Assembly: GCA_037178855.1 (NCBI GenBank)
Contig: JASJZC010000006.1
Location: 1,054,001 to 1,118,000 of the forward strand
Reading direction: 5' to 3'
DNA length: 64,000 nt
Source of the DNA: Oscheius sp. JU75
Taxonomy: Eukaryota; Nematoda; Chromadorea; Rhabditida; Rhabditidae
The notes under the pieces are model-generated. The model was not told the DNA's origin. It saw only the letters and a list, made by a program, of their open reading frames with translations, and searched no databases. Positions within the stretch are counted from its first letter, which is position 1. Every line of letters starts with the position of its first letter. Below, in pieces: positions 21,101 through 32,689 of the stretch. The position numbers were made by a program, and so were the translations under genes.

Positions 21101-21776
21101 GAAAACGAGACAGAGAGCAGAGAAACACAACAAACAAATAGCCCCTAGCCTATTGTTCATAGTGGGTTTTTATTTGGAGGTTGGCTTAGATTATAAGCTG
21201 ATGGAGACGCCCCCTTCACCTAGAGGTGTCCATCGCTACCACACCAATGTCAACAAAGAATAGGAGGGGAGACGGAACTTGAAGTCACGAATTGCTGACT
21301 CTTCCAAATTGTTGTCAATCTAGAGTTAGTGCTTCCCGAAAGAACTGTCGGTCTAGAATGAGGGTGAACCGAATGTGTGGATCAAACTTCGAAGGTAACG
21401 CACAGAATGGTTTAGCCGCTTATGTGGAGCTTTTGAAACACAAAACTTTTTGTGAATATGTGGTCCATACCATTTTTTTCTATCGAAGAAACATGTATCA
21501 AACAGTACTCGCAAAATGTAACAGGCCGTCTAATAATGAGGGTGAAACAAGAAAGTTGAGTAGCTCTTATATACTTGCTGTGAAACCTAAATTTTTTGAA
21601 TTTTTTTCAATAGTTGCACAGGAACATTGCTTACTCTCAAGGCCCCCCTTACTAATAGCCAGCTTAAGACATTTTTTTAATCCCAGCTCTCAATTTTGGC
21701 CCAATAAATATAGAAACTCACTCATTTCTTTCTTGTTGCCGCCGGAGAGCTTCTCCAGCTCCTCGGCGAGGGGCAT
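15124..21776 (-). CDS. Inward-rectifier potassium channel (Kir) subunit
   Basis: Nine exons join in phase: 21776-21722, 19496-19376, 18286-18008, 17247-17118, 17075-16923, 16823-16744, 16038-15859, 15644-15567 and 15205-15124, giving 385 residues, a normal Kir length. The N-terminus has KPRLIAKDG and FGNVELPSRR. TM1 is about residues 72-98 (IIGVFASGFFASWIAFGII). The pore helix ends in selectivity filter TIGYG (146-150). TM2 runs to about 195, followed by basic RPKKRKQ, a likely PIP2-binding segment. The cytoplasmic domain has INVGYDAGYDR, HVIDESSPFHGLT, VEGIVEATGM, EILWGH and RCKYEVHYQLFDQT. Four subunits would form a channel setting resting potential. Introns 1 (2.2 kb) and 2 (1.1 kb) carry candidate 21U-RNA units. 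ATTTTTTCAG-like sequence abuts GG-ATG at the start, so the first exon may be SL trans-spliced. It belongs to the irk family; the paralogue is not resolvable. Confidence 0.95.
18444..18464 (+). ncRNA. Candidate 21U-RNA (Kir intron repeat unit)
   Basis: Core 18400-18406; CGGT ends at T18444, 38 bases downstream. Confidence 0.4.
18635..18655 (+). ncRNA. Candidate 21U-RNA (Kir intron repeat unit)
   Basis: Core 18591-18597; CGGT ends at T18635, 38 bases downstream. Paralogous to the unit at 18444: same core-to-T distance and same YRNT. Confidence 0.4.
18835..18855 (+). ncRNA. Candidate 21U-RNA (Kir intron repeat unit)
   Basis: Core 18790-18796; CAAT ends at T18835, 39 bases downstream. Confidence 0.4.
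19335..19355 (+). ncRNA. Candidate 21U-RNA
   Basis: Core 19291-19297; CAAT ends at T19335, 38 bases downstream, in Kir intron 2. Confidence 0.4.
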
Positions 21777-23254
21777 CCCTGAAAAAAGATGATCATTTTT
21801 CTTTGAAACAAGAACAAAAGAGCAGAGGATTACAAAAAAGGGAGCAAAAAATAGGCTCCAGAGATCAATGTATGGGAGAAGGAGGGGACTTTTACGTCAG
21901 CGTGGGAACTTTGAAGCCTTCTCTTGAAGAGATCAGTGTTTCGAAATGTTTCAGGGAGACCGAGAGCGTACGGGTGGGAATTTGAGTGAGCGAGGGAACG
22001 GGAGGGTTTCGGAGGGCATCTGCACACGGTACGGGACTTTCACGACCGAGCGTGTACGGGTGCAAATGTCAGAAAGGCAAAAGGGTTTCGGAGAGTACTG
22101 AAGAAAAGGGGAGAAATGTGACTACAGAGCATTTTACAGCCACTTTTCGGATCTGAGATGTTCTGAAAAGTTGTAGCCCAGACCAAGAACGTAGATCTCT
22201 TTGCAGAACATCAACAATGTCAAAAACCACCATTTGGACACCATAAGGTGACCATGAAATAACCAAAAATAATTCAAGGCTTGCGATCAAAAGAAATTTG
22301 CATCATGGAAGCTATATAGGTGGTACTGAAACCGGAGTATACACTCTTCTTGTTCTAAAAAAAACTCGTTTGTGGTAGGAGAGCGTTCTGTTGTTTTTCA
22401 GAAATGGATTAATTACTATCTGCAAAATGCTATTTTCAGTAAGCGGAACACAAAAATATGAAACGAACCTGACGAGACTCTGCAGCAACGTTCAAAACTT
22501 TCTGGACATTCATACATATTTTGACAAAGTTTGCTACATGAAAAGTACTGGAAACAGCCGGAAAAATGAGGTGACTCTTTAGCCAGAAGCCCCTGGACCC
22601 CTAATTTCTCTTATCAGCCTCTCTTGGCTACTATGCAAATTTTCTACATTGGTGATAAGAGTAGACAGACAGCGATGGAATTTCAAAAGGTAGAAATATA
22701 ATGATGTCACGGAACAATAAAAACTCCCCAGAGAGACCTGAATTAATTCTGATCTCTTACAACTGAAAACACATTAGTCGTCGTCGCCGTCGTCCAGGGA
22801 GACACCGGGGGAAAAAGAGAGGGTAGTTCGGAGGAAAAAAGGACTAGCAGGCTATTATTTAATTTTTCTAACGAAAAGCTTTCAGCTAGTTCAAGAACAG
22901 TTTTTGTAGATGATACCTTGATAATGGAAGCTCATTTCAATAACCAAACTTTTAGGTTTCACCCATAATTGATCTACGATGGTCATCAAGATCTGTGATC
23001 CTCAGGCAATTGCGAAAAGAGTAATTTTGAAAAATGAGTCCAAAGAAAAGTTTATGTTTCACGTGCACAATTATGCGTTCGAGCCAAGCTGTCCCATGCA
23101 AGACAGAAATTTGAATATGACCGTCGAGCGAAGTCGAACTCGGGGAGCGCTCGGGCCGTAGACAGCAAGTTTGAAAAGCCACGCACGGATAGACGGAGAC
23201 AAGAGGATGGGAATGTTAGACTGAATCCAATAGGATACCACTCTGACAGAGAGT

Positions 23255-23280
23255 CAGAGAGAGAGAGAGAGAGAGAGAGG
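23255..23280. repeat. (GA)n microsatellite
   Basis: About twelve GA dinucleotides. Similar AGAGAG-rich sequence recurs through the window. Confidence 0.85.
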
Positions 23281-24902
23281 TTACAAAAGGTTTGTTATCC
23301 GAAAGGTAGTATCAGAATGTGTCAACTGAGGACGCAAAAAAGTACTTTGGATGTAACAAGTGGACTTATAGTGACAGTGCAACACAAAAGTTTTCAAACT
23401 TTCGAATTGCTATATCATCTTCGCATCTCAGAACATGTCTAGAAAACTATATAAACTCCATGACACACGAAGTAGTCAACCTATGTGAACTCTACTTCAT
23501 CTCTGAAACATCACTTTTTGCAGCATGTTCACTCTCTCTTCCCTTTTGCAAAGTCATTCAAGCTTTCTGTTTACCCAAAAAAGGCTTCCAGGGTTTGTCA
23601 GCTGACGCAGTTCCGCTGAATTGGGCCAGCAGGATGTGTTGGAGGGAATGAGGAACACCTAATGGGAAAGCATATCAAAACTTGAGGTCAAGTATAGTGT
23701 TCGATCGAACAAGCAAACGCAGCATAATACAGAACTTTGGGAGCTATATATGGAAGGCATGAAACATAAGAAGCTGGGCGAAACGTTCTGAGAGAGAGAG
23801 AGCTCTCAAAATGGTGGAAAACAGGATAGCAAAACTGAATTTTTCGCAAACGAGGTAGTACAGAATTACAACGTAAACAAGCCATATACGAAGAAGTTGA
23901 AACAAAACTTCCTAAAACAACAAAAGCATGAGAAGAAGAGAGAGGATCAAATTGAGACGAAAGTATATAGTTTTCCGATGGACTAAAGATTCTTTTTTGT
24001 TTTTTTCTACAACCTTGTGCTGCTGTCGATCAGATATCTAGACTATTTCTCTCCTCAATATTTTTGTTTCCGTTTTCCTATAAGGCAAAGGGAACTTTGG
24101 GAAGTACTGATTTTTGGGTTAGCGATAAGAAAAGTTATAAAACCCTCTCATTTGTAAGCTGGGTTTTAGCTGCTACCTCCCACAAGAACAAATTATGCAT
24201 TAGATCCCATCCAGGAGGCTGAGAACTCGACTAAGAGAGACAAAAAGTGAACGGAGAGGACGAGGTGTCCCCCTCTCTCTCTCTAATGGCAGCTGCCCCC
24301 GTCTTCCTCCTTAATTTTCAATTAGTGTCAACCCGGGGACGGGTTGTTGGAGACTAGACCCCTAAAATTAACACTTTAGAGGAGAGTTTCGCAAGAGTTC
24401 AGAAGAGAGACGGGGTTACGTGGGCAGGAGTGTGGAATTTCGGAGGGCTAATTGTGGTGCAAACAAGGGCTCATGGACAAAAGGAAATTTTGGTAAATGG
24501 CCAAAAATAGAGAGAGAGAGAAAGAAGGACAGAGAGAGACAAAGTGACAGAGATCAATCAGTCAAACGGAAGTATCAAGACGTGCCATGTCCGATACAAA
24601 CAGGCACGAGTCTCTCGAAATCAGCCTCTTCAGGAAGGAAGTCATGGGATTCGGATGAGGGAAAGAAGCGGACGGAAGCACTCTGCTCTCTATCTCTCTG
24701 TGACGAACGCAGGCTGAGAGACCTGAAAAGGAGTCAATGGATGCTTGATTGGAGCAGGAAAAAAGAAGGAGAGAATGTTTGAGATATGGATTGGTTATAA
24801 GTAATGGGCACATGGCAACAGGTTATCTAGAATTACTGTCACTGGACTGCTAGTTGAGTGTTTCACATTGGTATGACATAGTCAGGCTAGATTCCAAAAT
24901 GA

Positions 24903-24923
24903 TTTGACATCGTCATCGGTTTC
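24903..24923 (+). ncRNA. Candidate 21U-RNA
   Basis: Core 24859-24865; TGAT ends at T24903, 38 bases downstream; intergenic. Confidence 0.4.
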
Positions 24924-25133
24924 ATAATATTCAATTTAGAGAGTCTAAGCTGTCTCCGAAGACTATCGAATAAGAAGTGAGGTCTTGGCTTTATCCAAAG
25001 GCTGTAACTATAAACTGTTCGAAAACAGGTGCGGCACTATTTTAGGCAAAGTCTTGGGGGAACAAGCTGTAGCCTGAATGTCACTTTTTTGTTTCAGCTT
25101 GGTATAATATTGTCAAGAGAGAGGTCGGCACAA

Positions 25134-25154
25134 TTCCATCAGGGCATTCAAAAT
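25134..25154 (+). ncRNA. Candidate 21U-RNA
   Basis: Core 25090-25096; CAAT ends at T25134, 38 bases downstream; intergenic. Confidence 0.4.
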
Positions 25155-25669
25155 AATAAATTTTTAGTTTTCCTGCTATCGAAATCGTCATTGAATAAGG
25201 AGTGAAGTGATTTGCTTCATACAAAATGTGAAACTAAGATATTGAGACAAATTTGAAGAGATCCAGAAAAACTCCACATTGAGGGTTCACAAGGTTTAGA
25301 ATGCTCAACTTTTCGAATAACCACGGCTTTCACTCAAAGAAACCTGGATTTTTGCTATTCTTGATTTTGGGCACTTATAAGTGAAACTGAACTATAATTG
25401 TGAACTTCTATAGAACTTAAAACCATAATGATACAACTTAGAGAAAATTGACGGAAAGAGAAGAAGAAGGAAAATCTGAATAGTTAATCAATTATCTTCA
25501 ATTGGAAATATTCCTATGACGTCAACGTCCGGTTGCGGTTTGGAGAGAGTTTGATCTATGCCCCCCTTACATTTCCCTTGAAACATTTTGTAGAACATAT
25601 AGGCTAGAAGGACATGTTCTAAGGGGACCGTAAGAAGTCTCACAATGCTAGTTCGCCAAGTTTTAGATT

Positions 25670-25709
25670 ACAAGTTAGGCTGCGCCCCTTCGGGGCGTGC
25701 CTAACTTGT
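25670..25709 (-). terminator. Helitron terminal hairpin
   Basis: Near-perfect palindrome with an 11-base outer stem and GC-rich inner stem closed by TTC. 3'-subterminal hairpins signal the end of rolling-circle transfer in Helitrons. Confidence 0.7.
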
Positions 25710-25962
25710 CTATTTTAAATTGTTTTTAAATTTTAAATTGTCTATTGTCTTGTTTCACAAAAACAAAAATGAGCCTTAACACTGTTTACTTCTCTCAGGG
25801 GAAATATGTGGGGAAACAATATAATGCACTCTGGTAGTAGGAATCTCAAATTTCAGTTGCTCAAATTGAGGGGTAGGGAAGAGAAAAAGTGAGAAGGAAG
25901 GGAAAGAATCAGGCATAGTTGTAGAGAAAAGAGAGAGATCGAAGGAGAGTAGAAGAGGTCCA

Positions 25963-28900
25963 TCAGGTTACAGCTCGAGGATCCACGATATTCCGAGTTT
26001 TCGGGTTCCTTGCGGGGGTCAAGATCTTGACTCCATGTTGCGAGGTGGCGCGGGACAGAGCTACATATAGCTGCCCGTGACAGAAAACACTTTCAGTGAG
26101 ATCCACACCCACTTTTTCTAGGCTCTGACCCTGGGCCTTGTGAATTGACATCGAAAAGGCTAGCTTGATTGGGAATTGGCGTCTCTTCAGGCGTACTGAG
26201 AGACCTAAAATATGAAATGGAAACGGAGTTTGTACTCTTACCTTGATCGGAGTATAGGTCGTATCGACCAAGAATGACTTCGGCTCCCTTCCGCGGTCCC
26301 GTAATTTGTGTGCACCTAAGAATCCTTTCGCCGAATCCGGTCACTTGAAGGCGACTTCCATTACAAAGTCCTTCCTTGACGTTGATGTTGCGCAGGAGCA
26401 TGACAACGGCTCCTTTCTTCAGGCGGAGTGTGTGAGGAGGGAGATTGGAAGGAATTTGCTTATTGAGGAATTCGGTTGGATAGTAATTGTGTCCATCCTC
26501 GTCCACATCGACACTATCCGCACTATGGTAGGTTTTCGTCTCACCTGGAAAAAGTGTGCAGTGTATATCGAGACGAAAAAAGTAGCTACCTGTCATTCGC
26601 TCCAATATGCTGTTGTTGACTCTATCGACATCCTTATTCTTCGGGCACAGGATGGCACGCTGGTTGATCAGATTGGCGTCATTGAATGATCCCTCGAAGA
26701 TCTCCTGGATCAAATCACCATGACTGAGTATTTCTGGTATCAATGCGATTCTTCCGGATTCGTCATCTGGTAGTGTGCCGTTTCCAACTTGAAGAATGTA
26801 CTGCATCCAAGCTACTTGATCCTGCTGAACCCTCATATTTCGAGTCAGCTTGATCTGATCGAATAGACGAAAAAGGGGACAATTCTTGAGACTGATCTCG
26901 AAGGGTTGGAATCGACCCACTTTGGGAGGAATTGGCAAGACCTAAAAAAGTTGAAAAGTGTTTAGAATTGACAAACTTGTCTAAAGTCGCCGCCGAGTAA
27001 AATTGACTTTCCTCCGAACGGTGTCGTGTTGCCATGAATGTCTTGCAGGACACTATCCATCGTAGTGAGCATCGATCCAGATAGCATAGAGGCCTCGTCG
27101 ATGATGAAGTAGTCGATATCCTTCAGAGCTCTTCCTTCTTTGGAATTTGGCTTGATGTTCGATGAGCGACAATCCTGTTCAATGTTGAATTTGAACGCTG
27201 AGGCGAGAGTCTGTCCCTGTGGAAGTAGATTCGAAGCAATGCCAGTATATGCGGAGCAAAGCACTTGCTTCCCAGCAACTAAATTGCGTGAGAAAAGGGG
27301 AGAAAAACTGACCTTTCAACATATGGTAGAGACACCTGTAGAGGAATGTCTTTCCTGTACCTCCGGGACCGTCAACAAACGCCAGCTTCACGACCCCGTT
27401 GAAGATGCGGTCGATTGCATTCGACTGTTCAGGGTTAGCACGAAGCAGAGGGAGCATGCGATTCAACTCGGCCTGATGGTCGACCGAATCTAGCATGAGG
27501 ATTGTTGCTCTAGGACCGGGAGGAGGAGGAATGAAGTCTTCGAGACGCAAAGAAACGCATTGGTCTTTGATAGCGTAGTAGGCCAGGTTGAAGGAGCGAT
27601 TGAGATCTTGTGCTGAACAATGTTTTTCAAAGGGTTTGAGCAAAAAACTCACTACGGTGAAAAAAGTCTCCAGCAAGATCAGCCTTGAAGCTGTTCCAGA
27701 CCTGCTGGGCGTCTCGCGGCGAAATTCCCTCTACGAACATAAGAAGAGAGGCAAAGAAGGATCGAATTTGGCAGGCGGTTCCACTGGTAGTAGCTTCGGT
27801 CATTGATGCCATCAGATGGCCGGTCGAATTCAAAAGTCCCATTGACTTGGCAGCATCCGAGAAAGTTGCGTGAAGGACTCCTTGGACCTGTCGCAAGTCT
27901 TCAAACTTCGTGGCTCCTTTGATATGGAATAGAAGAAGCCGAAGAGCGTATCGCTCCACTTCGCGCGGTGAGGCCATCATGACTCTGCCGATGTTAGAGT
28001 TTGAAGCTCTCTTCGTCTTCCAGCAGCCTTTGCAACTGCGTGCATTCAAGATGAACGTCTAAAATTGACTTGAAAGAATAACAGAGGCGTTCTTACGTCA
28101 TTGTTCTCGTATGTAAAGTGCTCCGGCATCTCATTGTAGTAGACGGTTCTCGGATCAACTGGACCCAGATCCTCTCCTCTTGCCTCTTTTTCTTCCCATT
28201 CTGCACAAACGTTGAAGTAGGCCATGAGAGTGCTGTTCTTCAGGCACTGTAGAGCGGCGTCGGCTCTGTTGCGATTGAATACAACACTTTGTTGCTCAGG
28301 CAGATGAATCTAGAGACATCATTTTTGGAACAGAACAGTACTCACAGCCAATACGACGACAGAGTGGGATCTTTCCTGGATCGGAAACTCAAGGATGCGA
28401 TGCATTCCTTCCGGCGGACAAATGTATCTCCCATCGATGAACTCTTTGATCTCGTCGACGACTTCCACGTGCAGCTCTGCCCTGTCGTTGCCCTTGAACA
28501 CGTACTTGAAGATGTAGCGGCAGGCGGTTACCATGACGCACATCTCCACGTTGAGATGGCAGTCATATTTCACAGACAGGTATTTGCAGTAGGCGACAAC
28601 GTCTCGGTTGTCGTATATCTGAAAGAGAGCAGTAAAATCAGAAACAGAGACATACTGTGGAGTTGCCTCGTACGTCGATGATTCGGGCCATGGCTCCGTT
28701 ATTCCGTCGCATCGTCTTGACGAATCCATCTTCAGGTATCGTAGTAGCCTCGATCCAGGGCTTCGGGAATTTCTTGGTACAGATGTTTTTCTCACGATCC
28801 CAGCAGGGCGATGTTGGACTACATCTTCTGTGAAGCATATGGCTGCTGACAGCTTCGAAAACTGGATACATGGGATCATTTGCATCGGCACACAGTGGTA

Positions 28901-31628
28901 GTTCAGAAGAGATTATGGCGTCAACTGATAGAACAGTTTCTGGGAGAGAAAAAGTTGTTATACTTACCAAGATCGACCGTGTTCGGCTTGTCCTCCGTGG
29001 CCATTGTGAACAGCATGTGGGCATGCGGCAAACCCCTCTTTTGGAACTCCGTTACTGAGACCCAAGCTGTTGTTTTGCCGAGAATCCAGTGTTCTTTGAT
29101 ATCGGCTAGAAGCGCCTTGTGCTTCATTCTGAAGACTCGAGCGACCAAATCTGGAGCATCTTGGGCTGTTTGGCCAGGGAGCAAATTTTCCGATATTTCC
29201 CGCCATTTCGGGTTCGAAGTCATTGTGATGAAGAGGTCGGGCTTCCCAAATCGTGTGACAATTGCCATCGAATCCTAAAAGAAAGTTTGAGAAGAAAAAA
29301 GCTGATATACTCTGTATGCCGCCTGCATGTATCTGGGCGAGTTCACAAACGTTGGCCCGAGAACTATCCTTGTTCCGATGTTACCGTTGTCTCCGCTAGA
29401 GACAGCGTCTTGAAGCTGCTGATAGTTCTCGGCTCGAAGTTGGCCCTGATTGTTCCGATGCCAGTCTGCCCTCTGAGACTCAATGCGCACCCAGTTGTCG
29501 ACGATGTATTGATTGAATAGGCGACGGCCATAATGAATTGGATTGAAGATCGTGTCTCGACGCATCAGATGATAGCGGATATACATCAGCAATGTACACT
29601 TCCTGTTTTGACGACCATTACGAACACACAGCAGTCTCTCCTTGAACCACATGTTTCCTTCCGACTGATTATAGAAGAACAGTGGGTACAACATGGAGTC
29701 AATTCCCTACGAAAATTATTTTAAAGAAAGAAATGAAACATCTTACCTTCTGGAAAGCTTTCACAGTTTGTAGGCCGCCATTGGCGTTCCTCGCTCTAAC
29801 AGAATACTCGCATTCGGGAATGGTTCCGTCCAGATCCAAAACAAAGACAGCCGCAATTTCGTTCGTAATGGGAAGATTGTACCGTCTCTTGTCGACGTTT
29901 CGTCCGAGATGGAAGAGGAGCCGGACATCCGGACATTCTCGGCCTTCTTGCTCTGCAGCCGCTCTCTCCGCTTCGTAAACTTCTCCCAACATCCTGTAGT
30001 TGGTCGCATGGATGTAGTTTGCACTCATGAAGCGCGAAAGAGCCACCATCAGCTGAGGATTGCAATTGGAATTTGCCACATGTCCAGATCGCAAGCTCCC
30101 TGCTTCCACGGGATCGATGATGTAAAGCTGGCCATAGACTGGTGACTGTCCATCCTGTGGAAAAGCATTTCCCACAGCTCTCGTGACTGCTCCGTGAACT
30201 CGGAAAACTTGTACTCCAGGTCCTCGAGGCTGTGTAATCTGAGCCGAAAGTCTCGAAAAGTTTGATACTGTTCTTACTTTGCAGTTCAAAGAAGCTACTG
30301 CTAGAGAATTGTTGTAGGATCGAAGATTCTCGAGAAAGTTCTTGGAGGAGTTATTGGTGCCCTTGTAGAGTTCTCTCAATCCTCGGTCAAAATCAGGGAA
30401 TAGCGGAAGCCGAATCATGCCATTGACACAACAAATGTTATAAGTGCCGTCCCTCTGTCGGGCAAACTCTCCTTAAACAAAAAGTTGATCAAAGTCTGGG
30501 ATACAAACCTGAGAAGAATTTGGAGTGACACTGTGTGCAATATGAATCCATGGCTCCGATGTAATGTTTAGGCGGGATTGTGGAGGTAAAGGCAATGCGA
30601 TAGAGAGGCTTATCGAGAGCATTCCTCGCTCTTCTGGCAACATTGAATTCCGACCTTTCAGCATTGGTCATTCTGAGCCGTAACTGTAAAAAGGAGGGGA
30701 ACTAACTGGTTGTAGGCCTGTTGGTGGCGCTCTGCATCTGATAGTCTACGGGCTTCTGTCTCTTCCGAAGTCTCTCGAGCTCTCTGATTCTGATGTTGAA
30801 CAGCATCGGCCTCTTGCCTTCGAGCAGTCTCTTCCGAGGTCTCTCGACCTCTCTGATTTTGATGTTGAACAGCATCGGCCTCTTGCCTTCGAGCAGTCTC
30901 TTCCGAGGTCTCTCGAGCTCTCTGACTCTGGTGTTGAACAGCATCGGCCTCTTGCCTTCGAGCAGTCTCTTCCGAAGTCTCTCGAGCTCTCTGATTCTGA
31001 TGTTGAACAGCATCGGCTTCTTGCCTTCGAGCAGTCTCTTCCGAGGTCTCTCGACCTCTCTGATTCTGATGTTGAACAGCATCGGCCTCTTGCCTTCGAA
31101 CAGTCTCTTCCAAGGTCTCTCGAGCTCTCTGATTCTGGTGTTGAACAGCATCGGCCTCTCGTCTCCTTGCTGTCTCTTCATTTGTTTCCCGAGATCGAAC
31201 TTCTTGTCTGTATAGTAGATCGGCTTCTCTACGCCTTTCAATTTGCTCTTCCGTATAACTAAAACATGCTTGCGCTGTTCAAATAAAAAGACTTACTTTG
31301 CTCGACGAATGCGCTGCAGCTCATTCCGTCTTTCATTCTGAGACTGGATGTGAAACTGTTGAGCATGGGCAAACATTGATGGTGGAGCAGGGAAGAGTTG
31401 TACAGGCATCATCGTCAGTTGTGGAGAAGGAAGAGGCCACATCGTCGAATGAGGGAAGGGGATAATTGGAGCAGGGAAGGGCGGCTGCTGCGGGACGTAG
31501 TTTGCCATCGAGTCCGTGGCGGTGATAGTTCTTGCAATGGATTGTCCTGGTCCATGTACTTGGCTGGCTCGGTGCCTCGCGGCCCTCATCCGCTCTCTTT
31601 GACGGCGTCTTCTTTCGTCCGGATCCAT
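25963..31628 (-). CDS. Helitron Rep-helicase (HUH endonuclease plus PIF1-like SF1 helicase)
   Basis: More than ten exons with short introns; the junctions examined are consistent. The N-terminus (31628 to about 31303) is arginine/proline-rich. Next is a coiled tandem-repeat segment, then a zinc-binding-like patch (YCTQCHSKF). The Helitron N-terminal domain runs 30420-29300. The HUH motif is GLPHAH (about 29030), and the tyrosine motif is YCKYLSVKYDCHLNVE (about 28590). The helicase has Walker A DGPGGTGKTF (about 27360), Walker B IIDEAS (about 27100), LGGDFRQVLP, IHKAQGQSL and YVALSRA. Stop TGA at 25963. It nicks, joins and unwinds DNA for rolling-circle transposition. I see no disabling change in the motif-bearing exons, so the element may be active. 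Confidence 0.88.
30730..31200 (-). repeat. 66-bp coding minisatellite in the Helitron gene
   Basis: About six to seven 66-base units, each encoding 22 residues of the pattern RQEADAVQHQNQRARETSEE plus TA. Units are nearly identical and length-preserving, giving a highly charged, Q/E/R-rich helical rod before the Rep domain. Frame is kept across all units, so the repeat is translated. Confidence 0.9.
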
Positions 31629-31984
31629 TGTGCAACTTAAAGGTGAAGCAAAAGCGCAAGCTAATCTTTGTCTTTGCAAAAGTATTTGCAAAAGTAAATT
31701 GCGTTCTTGACCTTGTTGCTTTCTTGAGTGAGTTCGAACTCGATTTGGCTTGACTTGCAAACAAACCAACAAAACCCTTCGGGGCGGTAGCCTAACTTGT
31801 TGCGCACCTTGAGGCATATCTACCCTGTCCTTTCCCCAGCAAAAACGATTGCTAATGATCATTTCTAATCAGTGAAACCCACTTCCCACTTTTTGACTCC
31901 ACTTTCTATCCCTCAAACCCACTTCCCTTTCACTCTTTAAACCCATTTTTCCGATTTCTCGACCCAACTGTCCAAGTATTGCTA

Positions 31985-32162
31985 TCGTCCCTGGGGAGCA
32001 CAATGACAGTTATAATCTGATCCTGTTCGCATGTTTCCCGCCAGTTGAGCTACCATGACAGAAGCAACGTTCTCCCAAAGAAGGTATCTCCCGAACTGAC
32101 TTGACTTGCAAACAATTAGTGTGCGCACAAAATAGTGCACACTAATTGGCAATATTGGCTTC

Positions 32163-32197
<35 letters not shown>

Positions 32198-32200
32198 GAC
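31985..32200. repeat. Short dispersed repeat with tRNA-like box and (AGAC)n, copy A
   Basis: Aligns with 40775-40945. Shared blocks are CCAGT(T/C)GAGCTACC, AGCAACGT or AGTAACGT, ATCTCCC(G/A)AACTGACT, TTGCAAACA and GGCTTC followed by (AGAC)n (about eight units at 32164-32196). The minus strand of the first block is a good pol III A box (TAGCTCAACTGG), but the microsatellite lies on the wrong side for a simple tRNA SINE. Related words (CGATTTGGCTTGACTTGCAA) occur at the nearby Helitron end. Confidence 0.6.
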
Positions 32201-32668
32201 GCGAGGACAATTTAAAATAGATTTTACGGTTTCTCGTGTCTTACGCCAATCTTTAAGCAAATCGAGAAACACCCGAGTTCGAAAATTAACAAGAAGCAGT
32301 GGATTGACATACTGAGTTGAAAGCTCTGGCAGCCCGTTACAATACAGGTTTTTCCACGTTGAAACAGAAGTACATATGATGAAGGTAAAGCGGCTAGGAG
32401 GGCATGTGTATGTGTCTAGGGAGATCGGAAGAAGTTTTGTCTGTTTTTTCGTTCCTACTGCCGTATGTATCAAGACATCCAGACCCCTTTTGTCTTATAC
32501 TAAACTTGTAACAAATCGAAAACTGTTGAAGTTCAGAACTGGCCACAAGCGGTAGATTGACAAGGAGTTGAAAGTTCTGACAGTACCACAAAAACCTGCA
32601 CCGGAGAAGCAACAAAATCAGACATAGACAAGTCTATAGATGATGTCGGGGGTCTTCTTTAGTTTTTT

Positions 32669-32689
32669 TTCCTGTTGTGTTGGGCACTG
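32669..32689 (-). ncRNA. Candidate 21U-RNA
   Basis: Minus-strand core ends at 32728; the YRNT T is the complement of A32689, 39 bases downstream. Confidence 0.35.

Larger units (their letters stand above)
21800..25660. other. Non-coding spacer rich in 21U-type motifs
   Basis: Between the Kir start and the Helitron. I see no protein gene with splice or family support. About nine TGTTTCA cores lie here on both strands, with a (GA)n tract near 23255-23279 and purine-rich low-complexity sequence near 24500-24780. Confidence 0.55.
25670..31800 (-). mobile_element. Helitron rolling-circle transposon, apparently autonomous
   Basis: About 6.1 kb holding an intron-bearing Rep-helicase gene. The 3' end of the minus-strand element is a 40-base hairpin at 25670-25709 (arms ACAAGTTAGGC/GCCTAACTTGT with a CCCCTTCGGGG tip). 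The other end (31775-31800) carries the related CCTTCGGGGCGGTAGCCTAA plus CTTGT. The outer ends therefore read as roughly 19-base inverted repeats starting ACAAGTTAGGCT, flanked by T on both sides. Classic Helitrons lack inverted ends; Helitron2/Helentron types have short asymmetric ones. Alternatively the CTAA just beyond the hairpin is a canonical CTRR terminus. The exact ends are therefore uncertain. Confidence 0.85.

Noticed and set aside
30730-31200. CRISPR-like array of 66-bp repeats
   Set aside because: Units abut without unique spacers, keep a reading frame and lie in a Helitron gene of a eukaryote.
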